Positions 39,629 through 51,425 of a stretch of DNA of 64,000 bases are shown piece after piece. Below the pieces are notes generated by a model. The model was not told the origin of the DNA, did not search any database, and saw only the letters and a list, made by a program, of their open reading frames with translations. The position numbers and the translations under genes are program-made. How positions within the stretch are numbered: the first letter of the stretch is position 1; every line of letters begins with the position of its first letter. The stretch covers positions 439,729,213-439,793,212 of the forward strand of contig NC_081407.1 in the NCBI RefSeq assembly GCF_030272615.1, given 5' to 3'. The DNA is from Cryptomeria japonica. Lineage: Eukaryota; Streptophyta; Pinopsida; Cupressales; Cupressaceae.

Positions 39629-40066
39629 GCTTCAGAAAAGCTTAGGGGGAACATATCGGTGAAATGTTTCAAACCCCTGGTTTATATCGGTAAAGACCTT
39701 AACCAGTATATGTTACCTATCAATCAACATAAGATTTTGAAGTGGTAAAAGGAAAAATTAGGGTTTATGCCCTAGCGGTGATGCATTTATTATGGTAGGT
39801 GAAAGATTGTTTAAAAGGGATTTTTGACGTCATTTTCACTTATCAGTTCGTGAAACAAAAATTTTCAAAGAGCAGAGAGACAAAGAGAAATTTGTCTAGC
39901 ATATCAAAGTCAATCCAAAAATCTTGCAGAGGAATCCAGCAAACTCTCAGTGAAGAACACTAAGCGGTGTTCTAGCAACCAAAGTGGTGTATTGTGGGAG
40001 ACATTGGCAAACCCTAAATTTTGAATTGTGAAGGTATTTCTAAAAATTCTTGTTTATCATTGAATC

Positions 40067-43000
40067 ATGGCTTCTGCATCACACTCCAGTTCTAGTGTAC
40101 CTGTGGACTCGGCTAAGTTTCTTCAAATGAAGATGAAATACAATGCCCTATCCCAGATACTTGTTGGAGTTATTGTCGAGGAAGATATTTCAGGATATAT
40201 AAATTGTAAACTGGAACCTAGGATCCTTAGTGATTCATTCCCAGCTAGGTATGTTCTGTGGGGATGACAAGAAAATCAAACCTGAATATAGCATCCTAGA
40301 GAAGGTGAAACTGCATAATGCGGTGTATTTTCTAGAAGAATTCAAAGAGGAACACATCAGCATCATCCTTAGCAGGGTACACGGTGATAATATGTACCTC
40401 AAGCAGATGCATGGCATCACACCAGAAGCGATTCATGTCATCACCGATTTTTGTAATGTCAGAGAAGTGCCAGCTCTTTGAAAGGTCACCAAAATGGAAA
40501 TGACAAAGCTCACCAGTTCTCTAAGCGACCAATGGGTGATGACCGTCAACACCATCACAAATGATCTGGTGAAGTATGCTTGCATGGTGATTGGATACCA
40601 GATATTCTATGCCAATGGAATGAATTCTGTCTCAACTGTTGTGGTGAATGTTGCTTATAGAATGATTAAATAAAATACTACATTTGACCTATGTACCTAT
40701 TTGAAGAAGCAATTACTATTGAACCTAAAGTCCATTAAAAAGGATAATGCTTTAAGGTTCAGATTTGTACAACTATTGGTTAGCTTATTCTTTTATTTTC
40801 AAGGCTATTTCCCAAGAATAGGTGATGTGCAATGGTCTGCTGACCTACCGATCTCCAGACAAATCAAGGAAAGTCTTCAAGTAGTGGGAACTTCACATCC
40901 TGAGGCTCTGAATAAGTATTTCAATGAATTCAAGTGGAAGATGAGCCAGAGGATAAGGATATCTGGTGATATTGTGAAGAAATATGAAGATGAAATTTGC
41001 TTCATAATAAGGATTGATGACTGCATAATGGAAGCAGTGGAACCGAGAAAGGAAGCAGTTGAACCAATGGGGTATAAAGTAATATATGATATTTTGATCG
41101 AGTATGCCTCTACCCTGCTTGCCACACCATTAGATGCTAAGAAAAAGTGAACCAGTACCTACTTAGAGAGGGTCACACTGGTTGAAGAACCAAAACAAAA
41201 AAAGGATAAAGCAGTGCCATTGGTATCTACACCGGTTACCTTTGTCAGTCCCAAAGTGACGAAGCGATCACCTACCAAAAAGAAACTTGAGGTTGCTCCT
41301 ACTAAAGTTTTTGAGAGGAAGCAGAAAACCAAAACCAACTCACCGGAGTCGAAGGATACTGAACCGGAAATCCAACTGAAGAAGACAAGGCAAACAAGCA
41401 AGAAAGCAAAATCTACCAGTAATGCACCTACAACTTCAACACTGGTAAATATAGATATTTCCTCTTATAAGCCAATGACACATTGCCAGAGGACTATTAA
41501 GAATATTAAGAGGAAAGTGCTTGATGATTTAAAAGAATATTTTGATTCACTGATAGTGAGAAAGAAGAAGTAGAGTAGGAAATCATTAAATATTTGTGTT
41601 AATGACCAGTCACCATCAGAAATTAGATCGTTGACACCTGATTATTTATATAATTCTTTGGATAATAAATGGCACATTGCCATTGAAAAGGAAGGGAAAT
41701 AAGGGAGAAATTCTTTGCACAATACTTTCCTAATGCCTCAAATTCAGAATTATTTGAGATAATGGATAAGAACAAAGGCCTCTTTTTCATGAGAAGGAGA
41801 AGACTCGGGCTCATAGAAGGTAGAGCTTCTGAAGTGGAGAAGGATACTCATCTACATGCTAAAGCTATTGTCAGGCTACACCAAGTATCTGAAGCTAATA
41901 AGAAGGCTGAACAAGAACCGGACCTATTAGCAGGAAAACCGGATGAAGCATTTAACAATGAAGGTGAAATAGTGACAAAGCAAAATGATCCCATTGATGT
42001 GGATGCATTATGTGTTGAGTATGTCACTCTGGACATAGAGAAAAAGAAATAGGACAAAGAAAAGGCAGAAAGAGAGAAATAGGACAAGGAAAAGGCTGAG
42101 AAAGCGGAGAAAGAGCAAGCAGAAAAAGCGAAGAAAGAGGAAGACAAGAGAAAAGAGGAAGAGAAAAAGAAATAGGAAGAGATAGAGAAGAAGAAATATG
42201 AAGAGAAGAAGAAATAGGAAGAGAAGAAGAAAGAGGAAGAGAAGAGGAAAGAAGAGGAGAAGAGAAAAGAAGAGGAAAAGAGGAAAGAAGAAGAGAAGAA
42301 GGAGGAAGAGAAGAAAAAGTAGGAAGAGGTGAAGAGAAAAGAAGAGGAGAAGAAGAAGGAAGAGGAGAAGAAGAAGGAAGAACTGAAGAAGAAACAAGAA
42401 GAGGAGCAAAGGAAGAAAGAAGAGGAAAAGAAAAGAGAAGAAGAGGAGAAGGAAGAAGATAAGAACAAACAAGCGGAGACTCCTAAGGCAACCGGTGGTC
42501 AGGCCAAACTAGTTGACACCACCAGTCTGATTGACCTTCAATCAACAAATGAGTCTGAGCTACTTCGAGGCATCAAACTAGCATAGGAAAGACTAGAAGA
42601 GTTGTAGAGGAAGAAGGAAAGGGATGTCATACAAACTGCGATTGACACCCTTACCAGTCTGATTCCTGGTACCAACCTCCCCAGTACCGATTCCTCACTG
42701 TCCAAGATTAAACTTTTGTGTACCATTGTGGAGGACCACGTACAATGCCTGGAAGATGTTGCTGAAGCAAATGCAAAGAAGAATCATGAAAAGGCACTCA
42801 ACACTACCTTAGTCAAGAAATTGACTGAGCTCTGGTCACAACTTATAAAGCAACAAAAGGATATCAGTGTTGCTATGGATGAGGGCAAATTACTCTTGAG
42901 TAAAATCTGCCAACCCCATCTATTTTGTGATGATGTACTTAAACAAAAAGATAAACTCCAATCATAATTACAGGCATATTTAAGAAACTTCAAGATGCCA

Positions 43001-43330
43001 TATGATTCATTCACTACATATGGGCAAACAATTCATCAGTATCAGCTTCAGGCTGCCAGAATGGAATCAGAAATCTGCAACTGGACCAGAGATTTGTAGG
43101 AACTTCAACTGGTCTTATTGCCATGACTGTAGATTCTTCAGAAATGTTTTCTCAATCTGGAAGCTATCACAGTAACTCAAGAGATGAGTACCATTGACGC
43201 AATGGAAGAACTGGTATTCCAGATGCGGACTGAAAGTGAGGTTGCTACCTCATTACTTGAGTCATGGGCATTGGCCATGAAAACTTTTATGGAGGACTTT
43301 AAATATGTTTTTGATAATTTTTATTCCTTA
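40067..43330 (+). pseudogene. Second ORF of the pol-less element, unknown, with Lys/Glu-rich segment
   Basis: The region begins at ATG 40067 (MASASHSSSSVPVDSAKF). It continues through several frames as one long decayed protein. Parts are a helical domain with 'HISIILSRVHGDNM' and 'ITPEAIHVITDFCNVREVPA' (40245-40480), then 'RFVQLLVSLFFYFQGYFPRI' and 'ADLPISRQIKESLQVVG' (40750-40900). A basic linker (41160-41570) is followed by an extreme KEEEK/KREEE segment (42040-42480) and a helical C-terminus to about 43330. The middle resembles the ORF of the RT-less retroposons and what I recall as plant mobile or putative plant transposon domains. It has no RT, integrase or protease motif. Function is unknown. 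Confidence 0.5.
42040..42480 (+). repeat. Purine-only GAA/AAG/GAG tract encoding Lys/Glu repeats
   Basis: About 440 bp of nearly pure purines with interspersed TAG stops (e.g. AAATAGGACAAGG, AAATAGGAAGAG). It encodes KEEEKKK repeats. The Phe/Ser/Leu-rich minus-strand frames across it are composition artefacts. Confidence 0.9.
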
Positions 43331-43571
43331 TTGTCATAAACATTTACTCTATTTTTTATATATAAGAAACAAGGGTTATTCTGCATTACTTTGTCATTGT
43401 TGGCAAAGGGGAAGTAGCATATAGTAAAAATTTTGGTGAATGTTACCATTTCATGTATACTTTCATGTACTTCCATTTTGGGGAGTAATATACATTGGAA
43501 TTTTTGCAAAAGGGATAGTGTATATGCTTAGGGGGAGTGATTTTGATTATGGCATTTTTTGTTGTAAAAAC

Positions 43572-43623
43572 ACTTAGATGTCAAAATTTTCCTAAGTGTT
43601 GCCATCAATGTCAAAGGAGGGGA
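43572..43623 (+). promoter_or_regulatory. Hairpin and polypurine tract before the right LTR
   Basis: An inverted pair AACACTTAG/CTAAGTGTT flanks a short loop. The block TGTTGCCATCAATGTCAAAG follows, then the polypurine tract AAAGGAGGGGA at 43613-43623, four bases before the LTR. Nearly the same block precedes the LTRs at 50295 and (minus strand) 46606. Confidence 0.85.
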
Positions 43624-43627
43624 TTGC

Positions 43628-44791
43628 TGGCATTTTGATGATGTTTTGATTGTCATTGATGGACACACACTTGCTTGATGTAGGAGTTATGACTCAACCA
43701 GTAATTGTTCCAATCGATATTGTGTATTACTGAATGTATAGTCTTTAGACTATTGGTATATTTGCAGAAAATGTTTACCAGTCATAGATTGACTGAAGAA
43801 CTCAAGTGGCATGGAGACCCCAAGTGGTTCAAGGATCACAAGCAGTTCAAGGATCTCAAGTGGTATGAAGGACCCAAGCGGTAGTTAACACTATGATCTA
43901 CTAGTCTTCATTTTGACAAACCGGTAATTGGTATATTGTGTTAACTAGTATTACTCTGTGATGAGTTACCAATTGGTATTTTTGTAATGTGTGATGAGTT
44001 ATCATCCACCGACACTTTGACAGTGATTTTGTGTCATGTTACCAAATGTGTCCAGATGCTAAACCTAGGAACTTGTAATCTAATCCTATTGGACCGACAT
44101 GAAATCAATTTCCTTTATAAGGACATCATGTCTAGGGTTTGCATGTATGAGGGAGATAGATATGTGTGTTTGAAGAGGTTATGTGCGATCATTGTAGATC
44201 ATATTAGGTCTGTGTGAAGAATTAGAGTGTGGAGATATTGAAGACTGAAGTAATGCTGAAATGCATTAACAATGAGCTATCAAGGATCTAATTAAGTAGA
44301 CTGTGCTATTAGCTAGATCACTCACTTGTTGATTACTCACATCTTCGACAAGACTGAAACCCTTAACTGGGTAGGCCTACCAAAGCCTTTGTAAATCCTC
44401 TAACAAGGTGGTTCACAACTGTGGATCTGAAATCCTCTAACAAGGTAGTCTTTAACAGGACTTATCTCCTAACAGAGATCTAGATTCCTAACAGGATCTG
44501 TTCTGGTGAAGAATATTGTATGACCTTAACCGGTCTGATTTCTATTCTATAGATAGTTACTTGTGAGTTTCTGCTCACCGTGGTTTTTCCCATTTGGGTT
44601 TCCATGTCAAATATCTTGTGTTATGGTGATTGTTCTCTTGTGTGTGAAAGCTTTGTTTGCTATTTGGTTTGCATTTATCTTAACCGGTTTATTAGTGAAA
44701 TTGTTGTACTGGTTATCTGCTAAACTGTTTAAGAGTTTTTTTATGGTATTTTTTGGTATACTAATTCACCCCCCCCTCTTAGTATTCATCA
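43628..44791 (+). repeat. Right LTR of the pol-less element
   Basis: Starts TGGCATTTTGATGATG and ends AGTATTCATCA. TATAA lies at 44116-44120 and the CACCGTGGTTTTTCCCATTT block near 44576. It pairs with 37087-38271; differences include several lost or gained CCGGT words by C/T change. Confidence 0.92.
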
Positions 44792-45394
44792 AGTGATATC
44801 TTGAAATATAAGGGGTCTAAATGATCCCCATAAACAAGACATATTAAGGAATCTAGTTAGAGACCATAAACCGGATGTTGTTTTAATTCAAGAAACTAAG
44901 ATGAGTAAAGAAAAAGTGGAAAGAATTAATGTTTTTTCTTTTGGAGGGGTTGTTGGTAGTAGCTCTGAAGGGGCTTTAAGAGGTTTTTCTATCTTCTGAA
45001 ATAAGAAGGTTATGGAGGGTGAAGTGATTCAAGCTAAAGGTAACTTGATAAGCATTAGATTTAAGCATATTAGGGATGATTTTATTTGGGTCCTTTCTAA
45101 CATCTATGCTCCAAACTCTAAAGTTGCTAGATCTAAATTTTGGAAAGTTGTAGAGGAAAATAGAAAAGGCTTCCAAAATGATCCTTGGATGATCATGGGT
45201 GACTTTAATGCTCCCCTATATGATTCTGAAAAGTATGGAGGATATCAAATTTTTCTGGATAGTAAAACTGATCTTATGAATTTCATTACTAACATGCCTC
45301 TCACTGATGTGGAGATGCATGAGGTGGCCTTTACTTGGTCAAATAGGTGGGATGGTGATGAGTTGATTTAGGTTAGACTGGATAGAGTGTTATG
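44792..45394 (+). pseudogene. Second LINE ORF2, endonuclease domain only
   Basis: After the right LTR the LINE resumes with a decayed 'WNIRGLNDPHKQ'-like start. It then reads VVLIQETKMSKEKVER, SNIYAPNSKVARSKFW, MIMGDFNAPLYDSEKYGG, VAFTWSN and VRLDRVLC, ending at 45394. These are the Glu and Asp boxes of the LINE apurinic-like endonuclease, which nicks target DNA. In-frame stops at about 44997-44999 (TGA, where Trp is expected) and 45369-45371 (TAG, where Gln is expected) break it. The rest of ORF2, including RT, is missing because of the copia insertion and deletion at 45395. Confidence 0.85.
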
Positions 45395-46606
45395 TTAGAC
45401 AGTTCAAATAATCGGAAGACAACTAAGAGGGGGGGATGAATCAGTTGTCACAGATTACCAGAACCTTAAGCAATTAAAACTTTAATACCAAAACCCAAAA
45501 CATTAATACCAGAATGCTTAACCCAAATACCAAAATAGCAGTTAAATCAATTAAGAATAAAAAATAATCATAGAATAAATACCATCCACATGAAACGAAT
45601 ATTTATACATGGAAGACCCGATAAAGGAAAAAACCACGGTGGGAAGCCTACCCATAGTCAGATAATACTTTTGCAGTAAGTATGTGAATTACAATTGAGG
45701 AGCTTGCACTTACAGGAAGGCCAATAGTCTAGAGCGTACTGCTCATCACAAAAGGAGCCTCAGACTACATAGAAACCCAGACTACAATTCGAAAGAAGTG
45801 TTTGAACTACAAAGATAGCGTCTCCTATGCCTGAGTACAATTTTGGTTAAGCTCAATACCGGAGGACTAAATCCTTTTACATAAACCCAATTTGATCTCC
45901 AATGATTGACCAAATCCTCTGCCTGAATGATATTACATTATTTGCACATTACATATCCATTTCCCATAACCATATGTGATCTACAATGAGATCTTACATC
46001 ATATATATACAAACCCTAGACCATAAACAATCAGGCCGGCCACCAGAAAATAAACCAAATACATAATTTACAAATAATGTCAGCCTTAGACCAAAAAAAT
46101 AATATCCAACACATAAGACATCAAGAGGTCCAATCCACATGTTACATTAATCCGATCAATAACCTAGATCAACCGAGACCTAATATAGGTCCACACGCTA
46201 AAGATATGATCTCCATCCACCAAGTCTCGAACATGATCATCAACAACATCCTGAATCTCCACCAGAAGTTGCACCAACACCACTTATGCATATCCTCAAA
46301 GATCTATCAAAAGCTCTACCGGTGAAACCCTCACCAAAACCACAAGCCAAGCTTCCAAGCAAACAGGATAGCATCTAATCACCATACCAAAACCAACTTA
46401 CTGGATATGAACATGAGTATAATGAATAAGCCAATTCCATAACCAAATAATATCAGAGCCTACTGGATCATGTTGGATCCAAACCAACTAGAAACTACTC
46501 AACCTACCAAGACCAGAAGGGTGTCGGTAAAACATTCAAACAACTACTGTTGACATCAATGAAAAAACATCAATGCAACACAATCAATTCATCCAAATGG
46601 CCAACA
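45395..46606 (-). repeat. 3' LTR of the minus-strand copia element
   Basis: On the minus strand the LTR starts TGTTGGCCATTTGG and ends CTAACA. Just upstream of it is the polypurine tract CCAAAGGGGGAGAT (complement of about 46606-46620), preceded by TGTTGCCATCAATGCC. A CCACCGTGGTTTTTTCC block (complement near 45632-45648) and a C run lie near its end, as in the pol-less LTRs. Confidence 0.82.
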
Positions 46607-47018
46607 ATCTCCCCCTTTGGCATTGATGGCAACACTAGATGTGAAAAACATCTAAGTACCATGAAATACCAAACAAGTCTCCCCCAATGGAAGACAACGA
46701 ACAATCTCCCACATAAAGATATAGCAATGAAGTTCTGAAACAAAGACCAAACTCCCCCTATGAATGATATCTTTGTAAAGCTCTGAATTATACATATATC
46801 TCTCTCCCTAATGTATACAACTCCTTAAGTTTTTCTTTTTCACATCAATATGTCTCCCCCTTTGACATCAATGCCAGAAATCTAACAAAAATATCAAAGC
46901 AAAACATAAACCATTGAATCACAAAGCTAACTACTCCTCCTGAGCAGTAGCAACCCCACATCAGTGCCAAAAAAAATATATCTGATAATGCATACCAGAC
47001 TGATGCCAAATCACATCA
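46607..47018 (-). other. Copia 3' untranslated region
   Basis: Between the RNase H stop and the LTR. There is no gene here. Several CCCCCTTTG-type stretches (AAAGGGGG on the minus strand) occur besides the main polypurine tract. One of these, near 46854-46866, could act as a second tract. Confidence 0.55.
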
Positions 47019-48640
47019 ATCAAGTCTCTACTAGAGGGGAAGAAACCCTTAATCTGTCTCTAAAGTACTCAAATGATTCCTTAGAAAAAGGTTTAGTGAA
47101 GATATTTGCAATCTGCTCTTTAGTGTTCACATAAACTAGTCTAACTTCATTTTCTTCCACCTTCTCCTTCAAAAAGTTATACTTAATAGATATGTGCTTT
47201 TTCTTAGAATGAAATACCAGATTCTTTGATATATCAATAGAAATAGAGTTATCACGGTGAATAACTACCAGTCCAGTGCAATGCACTTTGATATCCTACA
47301 ACATTTTCTTCATCCATAAACATACTCAACTTCAGCAGTAGATAAAGAAGTACATGATTATTTCTTGCTAATCCATGAAACCACCTTATTTCCAAGAAAG
47401 AAAGCTCCACTGGAAGTACTTTTCTAGTCATCAACATCTCTAGCCCAATCTGCATCTGTATATGCACATAATGTAAAGTCATCAATCTTAAGGTACCATA
47501 AACCATATTCAGTTGTATCTTGCAAGTATCTAAAAATCCCTTTCACCGCACTCTCGTGATTTTCTCTAGGATCACTCTGAAATATTGATACAATACAAAC
47601 AACATTCATTATGTCAGGCCTATTCTGAGTCAAATAAAGAAGACCTCCAATTAAGGATTTGTATCTTGTAGGATTTACTGGTGCAAAAACATCTTTTCGT
47701 ATCAATTTCTCAATTGTAACCATAGGAGTACTTACAGGTTTAGAATCTCCCATACCAAATTTCTTCAACAATTCCCTAGCATACTTAGTTTGATAGATGA
47801 AAATACCTTTATTAGTTTGAGTAATCTGCAACCCTAAGAAAATTTTAATTTCCCCAATCATAGACATTTCAAATTATTTCTCCATATTCTTAGAAAATTT
47901 GATGCATAACTTATCTTCACCTCCAAAAATGATGTCATCAACAAATACTTCAATAATCAGTATATCATCATCAGTGATCTTATAATATAAATTGTTTTCA
48001 TCATTACCCTTAGTAAAACAAAGCTTCAAAAGATATTTATCCAACCTTGCATACCAAACTCTAGGTGCTTGTTTCAATCCATATAAATCTTTCCTTAACC
48101 TGCAAACCATGTTTGTATCATCTGATAGTGAAAAACCATAAGGTTGCTCAATATAAACATCCTCATCAAGATCCCCATTCAAAAATCAAACTTAACATCC
48201 ATCAGATAAACCTTGTAGTTTTTATGGGCAACATGAGCAAGAAATAATCTTATAGCTTCAATCCTAGCTACAGGTGCAAAAGTCTCTCCATAGTCAATTC
48301 CTTCCTTATGAGAATATCCTTTTAAAACCAATCTAGCCCTATTCCTTATAACTTGACCATTCTCATTCAATTTATTCCTAAGAACCCATTTAGTTTCAAT
48401 AACATTCTTATTTTTAGGCCAGGGAACCAAAGTCCATGTGTATTTCTTCTCAATCTGATCTAATTCTTCTTCCATAGCTTTCAACCAATATTCATCTTTA
48501 CATGCCTCAATTATTGATACCGGTTCAACTTGTGAAATTAAACATACCTCATTAGTTTCCAATCTTGTTCTTGTCATTACTCCATTGTTCTTATCCCCAA
48601 TGTTCTGATCTTCTAAATGATTCAATCTCACATACCTAGG
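47019..48640 (-). pseudogene. Copia reverse transcriptase and RNase H, broken into pieces
   Basis: On the minus strand, RT begins in 48631-48179 with [55 protein letters not shown] and [20 protein letters not shown]. It continues in 48182-47874 (EQPYGF, RLRKDLYGLKQAPRVWYARL, and the catalytic box VFVDDIIFGG). Next is 47867-47424 (SMIGEIKIFLGLQI, KPVSTPM, YKSLIGGLLYLTQNRPDIM, then RNase H start CAYTDADWARD). RNase H ends in 47286-47020 (KKKHISIKYNFLKEKV, TKEQIANIFTKPF). Frame changes separate the blocks. RT copies element RNA and RNase H removes it; neither is functional here. Confidence 0.9.
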
Positions 48641-48789
48641 AGTCTTCTAACTCTGTGTTCCTCTTCTCAGTTCTTCAGTTACTGTAGAGTTTTCTGATAA
48701 TGTCGGAGTAACTGGTTCAACACTCTATTCCAGTAAAGGTGCTACCAGTTCAGATATAATCATTTCCATCACTGGTTCCTGCTCATAAA

Positions 48790-49545
48790 CTCTGATTTGA
48801 CCTCTATTCAACTCATCCACATTGACATTATCACGCTCCACAATTCTCTGCTATCTCTTGTTATAACATCTATATGCCTTGCTTTCATTAGAATAACCAA
48901 GAAATGTGCCTTCATCACAACTAGAATCAAATTTGCTAATGATATCATTTCTCCTGATATAAAATTTACTACCAAAGATTTTGAAATACTTAACTATAGG
49001 TGTATTGCCAAACCATAATTCATAAGGTGTCTTACCAGTTTCTCCTTTGATATGTACTTTGTTGAATGTGTAAACCATTGTGCTCACTACTCTCCAGTAG
49101 ATATGAGGTATACTAGCTTTCATCATCATTGTTCTAGCAGCACCCAAGATAGTTTTGTTCTTGCTTTCCACAACTCCATTCTGTTGAGGTGTCTGGGGAG
49201 CAGAAAATTGTCTTATTATACCATGCTTCTCACAAAAGTTATTAAACTCACTGGATGTGAATTATCCACCATGATATGACCTCAAACATTTAATCTTCAA
49301 TCCTGTCTCAGTTTCCACTTTAACCTTAAATATTTTAAACTTTTCAAATGCTCAGATTTTCCTTTAGAAAATTAACCCACATCATTCTAGAATAATCATC
49401 AATGATTAGCATGAAATATCTATCACTTGAAAAATTTTAACTCTAGCAGGGCCACACAAATCAGTATGAATAATATCAAGAACATCATTAGATTTATCTT
49501 GTATACTCCTAAAAGAGGTTCTAACTTGTTTACCCAGACATTCTA
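48790..49545 (-). pseudogene. Copia integrase, C-terminal part
   Basis: On the minus strand, 49171-48851 reads VESKNKTILGAARTMMMKAS, YELWFGNTPIVKYFKIFGSK and GTFLGYSNESKAYRCYNKR, typical of the end of a copia integrase. Upstream (49280-49172) a decayed reading shows QFSAPQTPQQNGVVE, with the third catalytic Glu. The rest of the core towards 49545 is degraded. The N-terminal zinc domain is absent because the element ends there. Confidence 0.85.
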
Positions 49546-51425
49546 GAAAATGATAGAAGATGAGAGTGAGATTAAATAAAGGTCTATAGATTATTTCAGA
49601 TGCATTGATAGAAGGCGGTAAAATATATGTCTTATCTAATTTTTCGCAAGTTTATAGTAGACATAGACAAGCAAATAAGTGTTCGCTAGGGTAAATTTAC
49701 TGGTATTTCATAGTCTTTTGATCCTAATGTAGCTCTGACCACTAGTGTAGAAGGGAAGATAATGGCTTTCAATAATTAGATCTCGAGCCTTAATGCAGAT
49801 AAGGATAGAATTTTGAGAAGATTTGGTGAACTCCAAAACTTGATTGCCCCCCGATTAGACACCATATTGAGCAACATTTTTGACTATATGAAGGCTATGG
49901 GACAACTTGTTCAATCTGAACTGAAGGATGTGGAGATTCATGCATATATTTTCAGTGCATTCGTTACAGTTTTGGACAACCTGAAGAGTGGGTGGGACAC
50001 TCACCTAGGAATTTTGAAGAACATTTTTGTTGATATCTTCAAGTACTTGTAAAGTCTCCAGTAGATATCTTTGTATATAATTTTTGGACAACACCCCATC
50101 TTTGGCATTGTTGTCAAAGGGAGAGGGTTAAGGTGAAAAATGTACAATAGAAGAGTGTAATGTACATAGCATATAATAGGTTTCAAAATTATTTGTCTAA
50201 GGGGGATCCTTATAAATTCTTTTGATCCAATATACAAGTTTTCAGCACTTAGCCATTTTTCACGAGTGTTGCCATCAATGCCAAAGGGGGAGATTGTTGG
50301 TAATTGACACTCATCTGGTAGTTGTTGGCTTGATGATGATTGTAATGAATTCATCATATGTTGTCATTGATGAAACACATACACACACATATGTTTATAT
50401 TGTCTACCAGTATAACTTCAAGTTGTTTATACTACAACCGGTATGCTAGAGGTTGTACTAAGAGGTTTATCTCCAACCAGTACTTTGTAATAACTAGTAT
50501 ATGCATAGAAGACAACCAGTGGATACACATTAAAATGACATCAACATAAAGATCAAGTGGAGATTATATCAGGAGATTCAAGGATAATGGTTCCTATATT
50601 TAACTCCAACTGGTATTTCTTGATTGTTTGATGAGTTATCACAAATCGTGATGAGTTATCCCACCAACAATTTTTTGTGGCATTTTTGTGATGAGTTATG
50701 ATCACTTGACCAGATACACTGCACCTAGGAAATTATGTTATGATTTCTTTGGGTCGGCATGAAATCTTAATATCTATATATTGACATCACAATTAATTAT
50801 TTCATATGAGTGAAAGTGATATGTTGTGTGCGAAAGTCAAAAGAGTTAAGTTGTAGAGTATGAAGAAGAGTAGTGTTGAATATGTTTAGAAGGATCTGAT
50901 CAAGCAAGTATTGTGCTACTTAGATAGATCAAACCAATCCTATTGTTTTCTAACAGTCACAATAGAATTCAAATCCCCTAACTAGGTAAGCTCTAACAAG
51001 ATTCAATGTACAAATCCTCTAATAGGGTTATCCATTAGTTTGGATTCACAAATCCTCCACCAAGGTTACTCCTAACAGGGTACTACCTTTCACAGGGTAT
51101 AAGCTTCTAATCAAGATTTAGGATCTCTAACAAGATTCGCTCCTAGCAGAGCACTTTGTAGACCCTAATCGGTCAATTATCTATTACTGCAGATAGTTAA
51201 CTTGTGAGTTCCATCTCACCGTAGTTTTTACCTATTTGGGTTTCCCACATATAAATTTTTTTGTTATGGTGTATGTTCTACTTATTGTGGATGTTGTTAT
51301 ATAATTTTGTATTACATGCATTGTGTTTAAAAGTTTTGTTAAGTTCATCTACCAGTTAGTGTTTGAAGTATTTTTATTTTTGGTGTCACCGATTCACCCC
51401 CCCCCCCCCCCTCTCAGTGGCTTTC
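49546..51425 (+). mobile_element. 3' part of a second pol-less LTR element
   Basis: A helical ORF end (open at 49813-50052, e.g. RRFGELQNLIAPRLDTILSN) is followed by a long 3' leader. The block TGTTGCCATCAATGCCAAAG and polypurine tract AAAGGGGGAGA come next, then an LTR at 50295-51425. The order of parts, and the helical C-terminus ending shortly before the 3' leader, mirror 43000-44791. The 5' half is missing; the left end abuts the truncated copia element. Confidence 0.65.
50295..51425 (+). repeat. LTR of the second pol-less element
   Basis: Starts TGTTGGTAATTGACAC right after the polypurine tract and ends in a C run (51398-51411) plus CTCTCAGTGGCTTTCA. Shared words with the 37087 LTR family include GATGAGTTATCA, ACCTAGGAA, GGCATGAAATC and the GTAGTTTTTACCTATTTGGG block near 51222. 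It is clearly more distant than the 37087/43628 pair are from each other. Confidence 0.75.

Larger units (their letters stand above)
37087..44791 (+). mobile_element. Pol-less LTR retrotransposon (LARD-like), complete
   Basis: Two similar direct LTRs (37087-38271 and 43628-44791) flank about 5.4 kb. That interior has a tRNA-Met-type primer site, a gag with four CCHC knuckles, a second long broken ORF, and a polypurine tract. I find no protease, integrase, RT or RNase H anywhere inside, so it must depend on another element. LTR divergence is visible but modest. The flanks CATAT (left) and GATAT (a few bases after the right LTR) may be the altered target duplication. It sits inside the second LINE. 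Confidence 0.88.
36000..45394 (+). mobile_element. Second LINE, 5'-truncated, split by an LTR element
   Basis: LINE ORF1 (36000-37086) and the ORF2 endonuclease (44792-45394) are separated by the 7.7-kb LTR element at 37087-44791. The LINE starts inside ORF1, right at the copy A integrase, as 5'-truncated LINEs often do. It ends at 45394, where a minus-strand copia LTR begins. No RT of this LINE is present in the window. Its sequence differs clearly from the first LINE, as it has a CCHC-type ORF1. Confidence 0.8.
45395..49545 (-). mobile_element. Ty1/copia retrotransposon, minus strand, 5'-truncated
   Basis: Read on the minus strand it runs integrase C-terminal part, RT, RNase H, polypurine tract, LTR. 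The order integrase before RT defines Ty1/copia. Gag, protease and most of the integrase core are missing beyond about 49545, where unrelated plus-strand sequence begins. Only one LTR (45395-46606) is present. It abuts the second LINE at 45394. Confidence 0.88.

Noticed and set aside
41848-42472. Minus-strand Phe/Ser/Leu-rich 'membrane protein' frames
   Set aside because: Antisense of the purine-only Lys/Glu tract.
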